Assembly (NCBI GenBank): GCA_900660155.1
Contig: CABFPE010000148.1
Coordinates: forward strand, 968,269 to 1,032,268
Origin: Hofstenia miamia
Lineage: Eukaryota > Xenacoelomorpha > Acoela > Hofsteniidae
DNA length: 64,000 nucleotides
Direction: 5' to 3'
The first letter of the stretch is position 1. Each line of letters opens with the position of its first letter. A program made the translations under genes and the position numbers. The notes below the pieces were generated by a model that was given only the letters and a program-made list of their open reading frames with translations, ran no database searches and was not told the DNA's origin. Positions 25,301 to 33,898 of this stretch are shown piece after piece.

Positions 25301-25709
25301 ACAAAGAGAATTAAGCATCGGTATCGAGAAGCTGAAATTTTTTTATGATTCTATGTACACTTAATAAAAATGTACATGGTTGGCAAAGTCACATTCACCA
25401 TTCCAGTTGGATTATTATACATATTCACACAGGACTTTTAATATCAAACGTAATATTAATTCTGAGCAAGTATTCAGCGAAATCTAATTAGAAATGACAG
25501 CGGTAGTGTTCTTATCCGAACTTCTGAATGCATTAAACCTTATTAAGTACACTTCGATTCACCAACCTGTGACATTGATTCTGAAGGGCATTGAATTCTT
25601 CTTTTAGTTTCTCGCATAACTCAATGGCAGAGAACCGGGGCATTGCGTTGGGGGTAGGTAGTCCAGGGGCAAGAGGATGACCTGGTCCAGCAGAAGTTGG
25701 CTGTGGATT
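3720..25709 (-). CDS. gro: Groucho/TLE transcriptional corepressor, partial, nine exons
   Basis: This is a nuclear corepressor that binds DNA-bound repressors and recruits histone deacetylase. Nine exons can be read with matching phases: 25567-25709, 18979-19087, 18601-18663, 17643-17717, 14582-14779, 12853-12966, 12451-12642, 12299-12407 and 3720-3914 (1198 coding nt). Seen in order: Pro-rich N-terminus; Q-domain coiled coil with KLKEEFNALQ, YVMFYEMSYGLNVEMHRQ, TEIAKRLNNICA and HQQ..SAVEQAK; a Gly/Pro linker; a KKRK nuclear-localisation motif; the acidic CK2-like stretch followed by DLVVDVA, a hallmark of the family; then a Ser/Pro-rich linker. Every junction has an AG acceptor and a GT donor. 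The first exon (start Met) was not found to the right, and the WD40 exons must lie left of position 1. The Q-domain match to fly Groucho and vertebrate TLE proteins makes the family secure. The linker is divergent and short, as is usual for this region. Confidence 0.93.
3974..4127. mobile_element. piggyBac-like mini element, 154 bp with TTAA ends
   Basis: The left end reads TTAACCTTTCACTGTCTA and the inverse of the right end reads TTAACCCTTTCAGTCTA. The terminal TTAA on both sides (3974-3977 and 4124-4127) is the canonical piggyBac target site. There is no coding capacity. It lies inside the 8.4-kb Groucho intron. Confidence 0.65.
7755..8036 (+). pseudogene. Possible Tc1-like transposase fragment
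   Basis: A 93-residue frame contains KMNTDKYISILNEKL, which resembles the conserved segment after the second catalytic region of Tc1 transposases (typically ..G.MN...YI.IL...L). The preceding residues HRPSARAWVALVII may be a degraded SVMVWG block. Catalytic residues are not identifiable and no inverted terminal repeats were matched around it. This is a tentative call resting on one motif. Confidence 0.3.
8951..9000. repeat. 25-bp exact tandem duplication
   Basis: Bases 8951-8975 are repeated exactly at 8976-9000. The repeat lies 80 bp from a second 25-bp tandem duplication (9081-9129) at the edge of a mariner-like element. Confidence 0.9.
9081..9129. repeat. 25-bp tandem duplication spanning a mariner-like terminus
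   Basis: The unit beginning TTTAATGCTTATACAGGGTG occurs at 9081 and again at 9106. It includes the first ten bases of the mariner-like inverted repeat, so the element end is present twice in direct orientation. Confidence 0.85.
9119..10062 (+). mobile_element. Tc1/mariner-like element, internally deleted, 944 bp
   Basis: The terminal inverted repeats begin CAGGGTGTCCATTAA at both ends, run for about 29 bp with one mismatch (CCAAATA/CCAAGTA region), and are flanked by TA at 9117-9118 and 10063-10064, the target of the IS630-Tc1-mariner group. Inside, a plus-strand frame from 9315 begins MDLELSDKILLLECYIIGGK (like the N-terminal helix-turn-helix of such transposases). It passes directly into ISQDYFRACILAVPERCRKC, which resembles a transposase C-terminus. 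The catalytic DDE/D core is absent, so this is a deletion derivative moved in trans, if at all. Confidence 0.8.
9315..9590 (+). pseudogene. Transposase remnant: N-terminal start joined to C-terminus
   Basis: This 91-codon frame lies within the mariner-like element. Residues 1-28 resemble the start of a helix-turn-helix domain. Residues 33-60 resemble the last helix of Tc1/mariner transposases, where a phrase of the type ..P.R...C....G.HFE is common (here VPERCRKCLEKKGQRFES). Roughly 250 residues of catalytic domain that should lie between them are missing. The remainder is a hydrophobic read-through tail. Confidence 0.5.
11422..11707. mobile_element. hAT-like mini element, 286 bp with perfect 8-bp TSD
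   Basis: It is flanked by ACTTAAAC at 11414-11421 and 11708-11715. The termini are TAGAGGGTG and, inverted, TAGAGAGTG. The subterminal regions carry repeated GGGTTCG words (about 11448, 11475 and 11643). The 8-bp duplication points to hAT. No coding capacity. Confidence 0.8.
12299..12407 (-). CDS. gro: Groucho exon: Ser/Pro linker
   Basis: This is a 109-nt exon encoding EKINDRFSPNANGKLSPRPP and continuing GMLPKATTG to a phase-1 end (T before donor GTAATT). The acceptor ACTCTTAG is only 43 bases from the previous donor. The phase-1 T joins TG at the start of the 3.9-kb exon to give a Leu codon, so the link across the 8.4-kb intron is consistent. The low-complexity SP linker has no diagnostic motif of its own. 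Confidence 0.8.
12408..12450 (-). other. 43-nt Groucho intron
   Basis: It begins GTAAGTTG at 12450 and ends TTTACTCTTAG. Removing it keeps the phase-0 frame from ..KSIKE to EKIND.., and its length is not a multiple of three, so retention would shift the frame. Confidence 0.8.
12451..12642 (-). CDS. gro: Groucho exon: CcN acidic block, DLVVDVA, SP region
   Basis: This is a 192-nt exon, 64 codons, phase 0 at both ends; acceptor TTAATAG, donor GTAAGT. It begins DSDNEEDDKDLVVDVAG. The acidic stretch gives a casein-kinase-2 type site, and DLVVDVA is invariant across Groucho/TLE proteins. The rest (SPLENGL, NGSRPNSIASG) begins the Ser/Pro region. Only 43 bases separate it from the next exon. Confidence 0.95.
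12853..12966 (-). CDS. gro: Groucho exon: CcN region with nuclear localisation signal
   Basis: This is a 114-nt exon, 38 codons, phase 0; acceptor TTTTTAG, donor GTAAGA. It begins NSLSPADNRSN, comparable with NSVSPADR of the fly protein, and contains SESKKRKADED, a basic nuclear-localisation motif beside acidic residues. A proline-directed phosphorylation site (LSP) is present, as expected of the CcN domain. Confidence 0.92.
12967..14581. other. 1.6-kb Groucho intron
   Basis: No element or RNA gene recognised. A near-match to the CTCF core lies at 13322-13334 (CGCCATCTATTGG). Confidence 0.6.
14582..14779 (-). CDS. gro: Groucho exon: GP linker
   Basis: This is a 198-nt exon, 66 codons, phase 0 at both ends; acceptor ACATTTAG, donor GTGAGC. 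It encodes AQMQAQHLQGG, then a Gly/Pro/Ala/Leu-rich linker (GLPGGGLPTPTMP, SLAAASALMPLH) and ends MRDDKERTL. The position and composition match the GP domain, which in flies contacts the deacetylase Rpd3. The sequence is not well conserved, so the call rests on the order and phase of the flanking exons. Confidence 0.9.
14780..17642. other. 2.9-kb Groucho intron
   Basis: AT-rich, no exon recognised. A G-run at about 16697 (CAAGGGGGGGGCG) resembles a hAT terminus but no partner end or duplication was found. ATTAATC-rich sequence lies near 15.5-16.1 kb. Confidence 0.55.
17643..17717 (-). CDS. gro: Groucho exon: end of Q domain
   Basis: This 75-nt exon (25 codons, phase 0 at both ends) starts HQQSVISAVEQAK and ends ADLHNIIG. 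The acceptor is ATTTTAG and the donor GTAAGT. It corresponds to the HQQQV..AVERAKQVTM..LN.IIG segment of fly and vertebrate proteins, the second amphipathic helix of the Q domain. Confidence 0.94.
17718..18600. other. 0.9-kb Groucho intron
   Basis: AT-rich sequence between two phase-0 Groucho exons. Nothing else seen. Confidence 0.7.
18601..18663 (-). CDS. gro: Groucho exon: Q-domain continuation
   Basis: This 63-nt exon (21 codons, phase 0 at both ends) begins TEIAKRLNNICA and ends VLPPE. The acceptor is GTTTTAG and the donor GTAACT. TEIAKRLN is a diagnostic Groucho/TLE motif. The end matches the junction seen in relatives, where the next segment starts HQQ. Confidence 0.94.
18979..19087 (-). 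CDS. gro: Groucho exon: Q-domain core helix
   Basis: This is a 109-nt exon, acceptor TTCTTTAG, donor GTACAA. The first base completes the Ser codon of the previous exon; then come 36 codons starting MESECKKVTAEKTDIQKAYV and ending EMSYGLNVEMHRQ. The YVM-YYEMSYGLN-EM block is among the most conserved of all Groucho/TLE sequences and mediates tetramerisation. It is separated from the first exon by a 6.5-kb intron holding the assembly gap and three hAT-like elements. Confidence 0.95.
19335..19372. repeat. (AT)n microsatellite
   Basis: Uninterrupted dinucleotide tract of 38 bases in a Groucho intron. Confidence 0.95.
20209..22630. mobile_element. hAT-like element with 8-bp TSD, containing the assembly gap
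   Basis: It is flanked by perfect ATTCATAG duplications (20201-20208 and 22631-22638). The left end reads AATAGGCGCCGCGAG and the inverse of the right end reads CAAGGGCGCCGGGAG, matching over most of the first 15 bases; CAAGGGCGCCG termini are common in animal hAT elements. Subterminal GC-rich sequence (GGGGCAGCTGCCCC) follows the left end. Sized as assembled it is 2.4 kb, but 1000 bases are N. A transposase could be hidden in the gap; none is visible in the sequenced part. Confidence 0.75.
20912..21911. other. 1000-N assembly gap bordered by (TA)n
   Basis: Exactly 1000 Ns, a placeholder length, with (TA)n on both sides. The gap probably arose because a long TA tract could not be assembled; its true length is unknown. 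Confidence 0.95.
22841..22940. mobile_element. 100-bp hAT-like mini element
   Basis: The termini are CAGTGAGGGGGGTTGAG and, inverted, CAATGGGGGCGGTCGAG, both followed within 10 bases by AGTTAC. The flanking octamers ATTTCTGT and TTTTCTAT agree at six of eight positions, fitting an old 8-bp duplication. Confidence 0.5.
24853..25207. mobile_element. hAT-like mini element, 355 bp, CGAGCCGAG-rich
   Basis: The flanking octamer GTTTTAAT (24845-24852 and 25208-25215) is duplicated, extended by TG on the outer left and at the element edge. The ends TCGATTTGTCAGCGAGCCGA and, inverted, CAGACTTGTCAACGAGGCGA match at 15 of 20 positions. The word CGAGCCGAG recurs near both ends, plausible subterminal transposase sites. 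No coding capacity. Confidence 0.7.
25567..25709 (-). CDS. gro: Groucho exon: N-terminus and start of Q domain
   Basis: This is a 143-nt exon with an upstream acceptor (TTTAG) and a donor GTTGGTGA. It encodes 47 codons plus two bases: a Pro/Gly-rich stretch beginning NPQPTSAGPG, then RFSAIELCEKLKEEFNALQN, the first amphipathic helix of the Q domain. It starts in phase 0 and ends in phase 2; the split codon AG+C (Ser) joins it to the next exon. In vertebrate TLE genes a very short first exon carries the start Met, and the same is likely here because no in-frame Met with a start context precedes NPQP. Confidence 0.92.
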
Positions 25710-26305
25710 CTAAATTAGATATTTAATAAAAAATCTTCATAGAAAAAGTACACACAAAGAAATTTATTAGGCACTAATACTTAAACAAACAAAAGAAATG
25801 ATGCTAAACCGTCTAAAATGGCGGTGCATCTATTGTTTAATATTTATATACATGAAAATGAAAACAATTCTTTTCTAGGCATTGGCGTAAGTTCGCCTAG
25901 AAGATCTTCAATATAGTAAAAGGCGAGTTTCTAGAGAATTTTGAGAAGAGCAATTAAATTTTTCCCACAATTACTATAAAACGATCATTTTTTGCAAGGT
26001 ATAAAAAATCTAATTACATCTTGAAAATTTTGTAATAATTTATGCGGTTCCCCACAAAACATTTAAGGAATATATTTATATGCATGTGAGGTAGATTTTT
26101 CGCATTTTCATGTAATGTTTAGACAATTTTTGAAAGGAGAGGGAGTATCCCCATAAAACCTGTATATCAAATTAAATCAACTGTATGAGTTAGATAGAGG
26201 CGGATTCAATCCAAAGTTCGAAGAAAATTTATGGCAAATTTGATTATGTTCATTGACTAATCACCAACATGGTTCAAATCTGATATAGTCAGGAACAGAG
26301 TATTG

Positions 26306-26762
26306 TAGCGTGTATGTATCAGAATTTTTGCGTGTATGTACGAGTATGTAGTCCATACTATCGTGTATGTATTTCATGTATTTCAGTAAACATGAACGCA
26401 AATTATCGTGTATTTTCATGTATTATAACATGTATTTCTTATTTACGGTGTGCGTGTGCCCTGCGCTGTCCAATTGTTTGTTTTGTGTTTTTATTTCTAC
26501 TCGAATGTTGATTTCTAACGTTCTTATGAAACATCGCACCCTACACCACGCCACATGCCTGTTATTTCATTTTAATTAATCTGGCACGTGTTGAACGTGG
26601 AGTTGAGGGCCTGTCCGTGTATATCATGTATTCAAAATCTGACGCTTATTTTGGCCACTGCGTATCGTGTATGTATCTCAAAATTGTTCGTGTTTGTACA
26701 TGTATGTATCAAATTCAGTCATTCCGTGTATTTTTTCGTGTATGTATGTATACACGACAATA
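26306..26762. mobile_element. 457-bp dispersed repeat, copy A
   Basis: It is closely similar along its whole length to 46374-46830, and both copies are 457 bp long. The start TAGCGTGTATGTATC and the inverse of the end (TATTGTCGTGTATA) form a short imperfect inverted repeat; copy A also has TATTGT before its start. TA borders both sides of both copies. It is GT-rich with repeated GTGTATGTA words. Probably a non-autonomous DNA transposon of unknown superfamily. Confidence 0.7.
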
Positions 26763-29700
26763 CACTGGTCAGGAAGTATAACTCAAGTAAGATAATGTTC
26801 TGGTCTAAAATAAATTTCAAAAATTAGAGAACTTGCAAATGCCTATATTACAACAACATGTACAATTTTCTTCTAACCACGCGTTATTCCCACCATCTAA
26901 TAACACATTTTAAGAATTATTCGTCTAAACATCAGTGCATGCTTACAAAAATATTATGACTATGCATAGGTGGCGTCCAGTTATAGAGGATTAATCAAAA
27001 AAATTCTATCGTCATTTCGAAATCTATGCAATAATTGTTTGCTTCATATAGCCAAGCATAATTTTTAATGTAAGCGATTGTAGTTATTGAATGAAGGAAG
27101 TGTAAACATAACTGCAAAAACATTTTGAAAATACAACATCAAGCTTAAAACTAATTAATTTATGTATTTTTGGTCATCTGTTAAAAGAATTATGAACTTT
27201 ACTCTGATCATCAAGTGAAGTATTTAAAAATTTAGATACGCTGCGACTTCAAGCAGGGCAAAAAATGATTCAGATGACTCCCGCTGGATATGTACTTTCA
27301 ACGGAAAGAGGAAAATTTCTGATAAAGTTCAAAGTAACTGACGAAGTTTTATATTACCCACAAAAATGGAAATATTGTTACGGTAAATTTCGTAAAGAAA
27401 ACGATGGGGCTGTTAACATTTAAAGATAAACACTAACGTTCATTGTTCGCTTAGCACATTAACTTGTTTATTGAAACAGATTCAGTTCGGAGATAGAACC
27501 ACCTACTAGTCCGCCCCACTGACTATTGGAATAAATATTTTGCATTGAATTTATTAGATAAAAGAGTGGATACCTTCCATTAGTTTTATTTTTAACAGTT
27601 TGAAAAACATTTGTGTAACTTCGGGGTTGAATGATGAAGAACAGACTGGAATTTCAAAAAAAATGCTTAAAAAGGTTTAAACTTTACTTACAGAGTCATT
27701 AATCTTTTTAAAAAATCCGAATTTATATATATATATAATTTGCAACTATAAAATTCAATATCTTTGATACAGCTATAGATGCTTAAATGACTTAGATGGT
27801 TGAAGACTTTAATGAGAAGCTCACTGGCATAATTTTAAGAGATAAAAGTATTTCCGCTAGCAATATGTAAAATATTTTCTTGTCGCACATGGTTCTTTGC
27901 ATAAAGTTGGTTTAATCACATTCGCCCAAAAATTGGGGCTGCCATTCTGTCTGGAATTTCGACATTTTAATTCACTACAACGGTCCAGTCTATTTCAGAA
28001 ATTAATTTTGATGTGTGTGAAACCTAATAGTCAATGATGAAAAATTTTAAAGTGCGAAATTCCTGCAACTAATTTTTTCGCACATAAACATGTAAGCAAC
28101 TGAAAAATTCAGTATGAGAATATAGTTATAGTAAAAATAACAGTGAATTAGAGAGAAAGCAATGCTTTATTAAATTGCAAGAACATTTCGCCTGAAAGCA
28201 TTCTTTGTTCCATCCATGTCAAGGCTGTCAGTAAATTAAGCTAAAACTTAATAAAAAGGTCACCAGAAACAATATTTGGACATCCATTGACGAACAGCTT
28301 TCAACAGTATGCTCAAATGCATTAAAAATATTACTGATTTCAAAGTTCTTTGTATGAAGGAGATAATTAAACAACGGAAAATATATTCATTGTTCACTAG
28401 GTAGAGTTGTGAACACAATACAAGTAAACAATAATAGGGTTTTGATCGTGTTACGACGAAATATTGTTGGGGCATAAAAGGAAAAGAAACTAATATAGGC
28501 CTAATAATAAATCAGAATTGAATTGTTAAACTTGTATATTTAATGTTATTTTATGAAACATTAATTAACAAATTTGAAATATCTACACATGTTATACATA
28601 TACATTAGGGTAATGCGGGACTTAAATGTAAATAGAACTAAGGCAATAAAATTTGGGCACCACATATCCTTAATATAGACGCACACCTCCTGTTTACGAA
28701 AGGGCTACATCTTAAAGCTAGTCTTCGCTATTGTGCTAGTTTATTGTGGTGATGAGTCTGTTGAATTGCTGGGATAACTTTAAACCGAAGTGTTTGGTCA
28801 TTGTGCCATGCAGATGATTTCATTGACGTTTACCCAAAGCAACTAATATCTAAAGATTCGTCTTTAATAATATATTGCAAAATATTGACTGCAATTGCGC
28901 GTGCTACTTAAAACAGCATGACTCTCATGACGAACAGTCATTTCAAGTGCTTGACGATGGTCAGAACAATTCGTATCTTACAAAAATATATCACATGTAA
29001 AATAAAGTGTTCGCAGTTAACAAGTAAGAAATGATTTAGTGCATTTCAATTCTAACATGCTTTTATGATTTCCAATTCTGGAAGTGTATTTTATAGTGAA
29101 TTTTCTGAACCGAACATTACTGCTGGAAAAGCTCAGGCGTGGTGAGATTTTTGTTGGTTGAGTTTCCACGTTAATCAGTTCACTCAAACAATGAGTAATA
29201 CGTCAGAAATCGATTATTGTAATAAATGCCAAAGAAATAAGAGAAATTTATCACAAAAAGGAAATGGCAATTTTCATGCGATTTCAGCTAGCATGATATT
29301 GATTAACAGTTTTACAGATTCTAAGCTATTGTGTACCAGCATTTAAATCCATTGGGTAGTAATGGGTTAAAAGCGGTAAATGCAATATAAACAGCTTATT
29401 CTTCCCAATTTTATTTAAATCTTTATTTTTGCATTTTTAAAATAAGTTAATGATTGGACTGGATTGGGTCTAGTTTTATAAAAAAATGGGTCGAAATCGT
29501 CATTTGACATTTACTAAATTAATAATATGAGATTTTCATTCACTTTAAAACTGCTCTGTATGCATTGGTTTTTAAATGTAGTACTGTTTACTAATAAATA
29601 TACTTCTTAAATCCTAGCTCATAAAGAGGTTTACCAAAAATATTGAGAACAATCCAAATCTCTTCAGCAATTAGGAAGTGTTGGTAGACAATTTAGTGAT

Positions 29701-32610
29701 ACTATAAGGTGAGGTCTGCAATATTTTAACACCCTAACCAGTACGCTCTGTGTGGCAATTTGCTTTGCCCTCGCACAAGATCTTGGTGACTCTTGTAAAA
29801 TACACTTGATATTAAAATATCTTTTCATGTAATATTGTGGATGGTATTATACATACGACAACAGATATATTTGAAACTCTAGACTTTCTTTGAGTACACT
29901 AAATATTTGTTTTCTGGCCGACATGATGTTGTATCACGGACAATTGATATGAACAAAGCCAAAAAGGTAGTGAGAAATCAGGCCTTTAGTTTAATGGGCA
30001 CTTATGCAAAAGCAAAGCATCGTTATTGCATAAGAACTATTTCAGCTCGCAAATGTTAAATGAATAAAATTGAATATTATTCCAATTGCGGATGCACCCT
30101 GTAAACATCGTGTTATTGAAACAATCAAGGAGGGTATTAAAATCCTTCACTCCCCCCCCCTCCCCCTTCATAATTTTCTTAATTATCCAAATATGTATGC
30201 CAAATTGTTAAACTAAAGCATGACTGAAGGTATCCTTATAATTTTCCTTCTGTCATGAATTAAAAAATGCAACAAGTATTTGGCTTAATAACTGTTTTGA
30301 ATTTTCCATCTTTTACATAAAAAGATTAAACAATCTTGTCAAATAACTGGTGTTGTTGTTTGTTATGGTTGAAGTATTCGCCAACGTATAAATATTGAAA
30401 AACAACGTCATTGCAAGTTGCCAGTGTGGACGCAGAAGGTAATTCAATTTGTAATGAAGATTTATCAATTTAAATAAAGAAGCAATAGTAAGTAGAGAAA
30501 AACGATGCCAAAACAAAAAAGGCGCAATTTGGCGACATTTAAATTAACAATGTAAAGGCACAATAGTAAACTAATAAAAGTCAATGTATAACATTCTAGT
30601 GAAAACTTACTGCATGGCGAAACATTTTCAGGTATTAGGGTAAAATATCTTCTTTGTTATTAGACAAGTCCCGAATAAGAGATATGGATAATATAAACGT
30701 ATACAGCAGACGATTTATATGCAAAGCACTAAATGCTTGCTACCCAAGCTGCTTCGTAATAATCCGCTCCCTCAACGATCTATTGCTATTGTAGATCGTT
30801 TTCAAGTTACATACATTTCAACTATTTATTATAAGGATGAGTATAAATTGAGAAAATCAACCAATCAGAGCGCTTTCACGTGCGGATTTCAATTTATTTC
30901 GAATGGCCATTAGAACTGTCAATAACACGCACGTGCGTGAAGTTGTCATTTTATTTTCATAATTTTTACAGTAGATGGCGTAACAAACTTAAATGAAATA
31001 TCTTTGTTGAATTTAGCAAATCTATTATGTCAACATTTTGGTCGTTGCTCTCTAATTATTTTTTCCTAACCGTTTAGTCTAAATTGAGTGAATCATAGAA
31101 TTTCCCCTCCGTTAATGGACGCATTTTTACCAGCAGAATTGTATTAACAAACATTTTATTAATGACCTCAATTTCTTTTTTCCATTATTTTCAAAAATTC
31201 TTTGATGATGCTGTTACAAATACTTTCATGCATTTTATGTTTAATCAAAGTGTCTTCGTAAAATTGCTAAGTATTAATTATGCTTCTGTTAAGCATTCTG
31301 AAATTTTATTAACTGATTCTAACGTTTTTTAATCTATATTTCTTCAATTCAGCAATTTTAAATATAAATTTATATTTATAATAAATGTATATGAATTGCA
31401 CACCCCTTTCAAAAACGGTCTAACCATTATATAAAATTACGGACTTTTTATGTGATCATTGCGATAAAAATAATTTTTTAGTTTTCTTCATACGATAGAA
31501 ACCATTTTTTTCAAAAATACAAAATTCTCAAAAGACTAGTTTTCATGTATGTAAACATAAACCTTAAAGTTGTTGTGAAGAGCCTCATAAATCATTGAAA
31601 TTTCTGCAAAATATGATTAGGTTTTGAATAACTTACAAATATATAATAGTTTTATGAAACTTTCAGGAAAGAAATTTTGAAATGTACTCCGCTCGAAATG
31701 TTATGGACTGTGCCTGATTGCTCAATACTTAATTATAAATCTCTATAGCTATGCCTGTGAGACTCATTAAATATAATCAATGTAAGCATAATTCAATATA
31801 CATCCACCAAATTTTGTTCACTCTTCTCAAACTGCGAATGAAGCTTCCAAATTTAGTGATGAAGAGTCTTAATTCTTGACAGTATTCAGAGCACTGCAAA
31901 TTTATTTTTTAATGAAATTCTATCAAATTAAAAGAGAAAATTAACATTGAAAAAGATTATAATAAATTATAAATTCAATTCAAGGAATCATATATTCTCA
32001 AAGACGGAATTAATACAACCATCAATGTTAACATTGATGTACTTTTAAATGGAAAATAATGCATGAATGTTGATGAGAAGCATTCATTGCCTTTTTCCTA
32101 GAGTATTTTCAGTTTAGAAATATATTTCAATTTTACGACACTGTCTTCAATAAATATTATATATTATAACCTCATGGACTCTTCTGTTGATTGCTCTATT
32201 TAAATCAATTGTTCATAATTCACATAAATCAACACGAAAGTTGATTAGCTCAATTAGAAAGGCCTTAAATTGATTGAGAAATTATTAATTTAAACCGTTG
32301 AATCCAAGATATTTATCTCGGAGTCCGCGGTTTAAACCGTTAGCTTCATTTCTAATCACGACAACATCGTCCCACAAAATAGTTAATCTCATGTTCTAGT
32401 GTATGGAACTGGGCATATAGATTCTAATTGAGTAATCCTCCGATCTAAGTTTAATTTGGTAAAGGATAAACTTTTTCGGCATTTTAAAAGATTTGCTGCA
32501 TCATGACATAGTCCACTTCTGACGAATTTATTATGCAAAAAAGTTGTTGTTTCAACAGACCACGTATATTGTCTATATTTCAAGTTTGTAATTTGTATCA
32601 ACCCCCACAT

Positions 32611-32630
32611 ACACACACACACACACACAC
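32611..32630. repeat. (AC)n microsatellite
   Basis: Ten AC units, the only clear non-TA dinucleotide tract in the window. Confidence 0.9.
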
Positions 32631-33781
32631 ATACGTGTTAGAATTTGCTTATCCAAACTCTACTTGTTTGCATTGGATCTAAAGAATTCTTACACTACTA
32701 CAATCTACACAATGTTGCACAAAATCAAGATTTTAGATAATTATAAATACAATCGCAAATTTTTATGGAAAAATATAAGCAGAGTTTCATTATATTTTGA
32801 TAATTATAGCTTCAATACCAGGCGTTTCCTACTGCTAAAAATAGAAAATACTTGTAAGTTTGTTTTGTTTTCCTTTGAAAAAACAAGTGGAAGTAACTCC
32901 TAAGTTTTTGAGCTGCACTTTTTCAACATCAGAAGAGCGCAAAGTATGGACTTCAACATCAATAATAACAAATGTGAAATTAAATGGCAGGCAGTATTTT
33001 TAAGAGTGGTTTTTAAAAACTACTCTCTATTTTTGCATAGTAACAGATCGTTTGAAAGGAGAAAATGAGAAATTGTTGGGAAATTCACTTTCCACATGCA
33101 AAATATAAACGTTATATTTAATCTATTTCATTTAAATATATAATATTAATTATAGTTTTAAACCTTTGCAAAATTCCAATCAATTCCTTGATGTGATATA
33201 GAGATTAAAGTATGGCAAAATCGGTGTTGGCTCACTATTAAAATATTTGGAGTGCAAAGAATATGAGCTACAAATCTAGTTTAGTTTGCCCTTGTCGGAC
33301 CGTGCCTGCCAGAAGTCCGATATGTTTATCGCGAATTGTTGATCAGTACAACTTTGAAGATGAAATTTTAAATAAAAATTTTGATAAGATTACTGTACTT
33401 ATTTTTTTATCAGATAATATGAATTTAAAATATATTTGCTTTTTAACGGCTAGTTTTTTAGCGGGGCTGCTGTTGATGTGAAATCCGCATCAATTTATAC
33501 CAACAGTTTATCGCTTTTTGATATCAATTTATGACGGCCTATGTCAACGAAGGATTCAATTGATATCAAGGTTATATTTGTTGTTATATTGTACAGTTTC
33601 GTGTACACTCGCTATTATTGACATGTTATTTCATACTAATATGCTACAAAGGCAAAACATTTAATTTGTTAGGATTAAGTAATTTTATACAAACTTATAG
33701 TATTTTTTGTATTTTTATAATTCCATTTGTCACCATATGTTGCGTTTCATTTATGCAAGAGGTGAAAATTTATTGTTTTAG

Positions 33782-33898
33782 GCCCGAAACACGATGATTA
33801 TTTATTTACGTTTAAAATTTAATAGTGAACAGTGAATATTTTAATCACAACCAATTATCTCAGGAATTCCGCGCAGAAATAATCATCATGTGTTTCGA
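33782..33898. repeat. Short inverted repeat, about 117 bp
   Basis: The left arm CCGAAACACGATGATTATT and, inverted, the right arm CGAAACACATGATGATTATT face each other across about 75 bp. No target duplication is evident. It could be a small inverted-repeat element or a hairpin. Confidence 0.5.

Larger units (their letters stand above)
19088..25566. other. 6.5-kb Groucho intron
   Basis: Contains a (TA)n tract at 19335, the large hAT-like element 20209-22630 with the 1000-N gap, the 100-bp element at 22841 and the element at 24853-25207. The 90-residue open frame near 23.5 kb has no recognisable domain. Confidence 0.65.

Noticed and set aside
32329-32340. CGGTTTAAACCG palindrome
   Set aside because: Short and isolated; nothing around it suggests a regulatory or mobile role.
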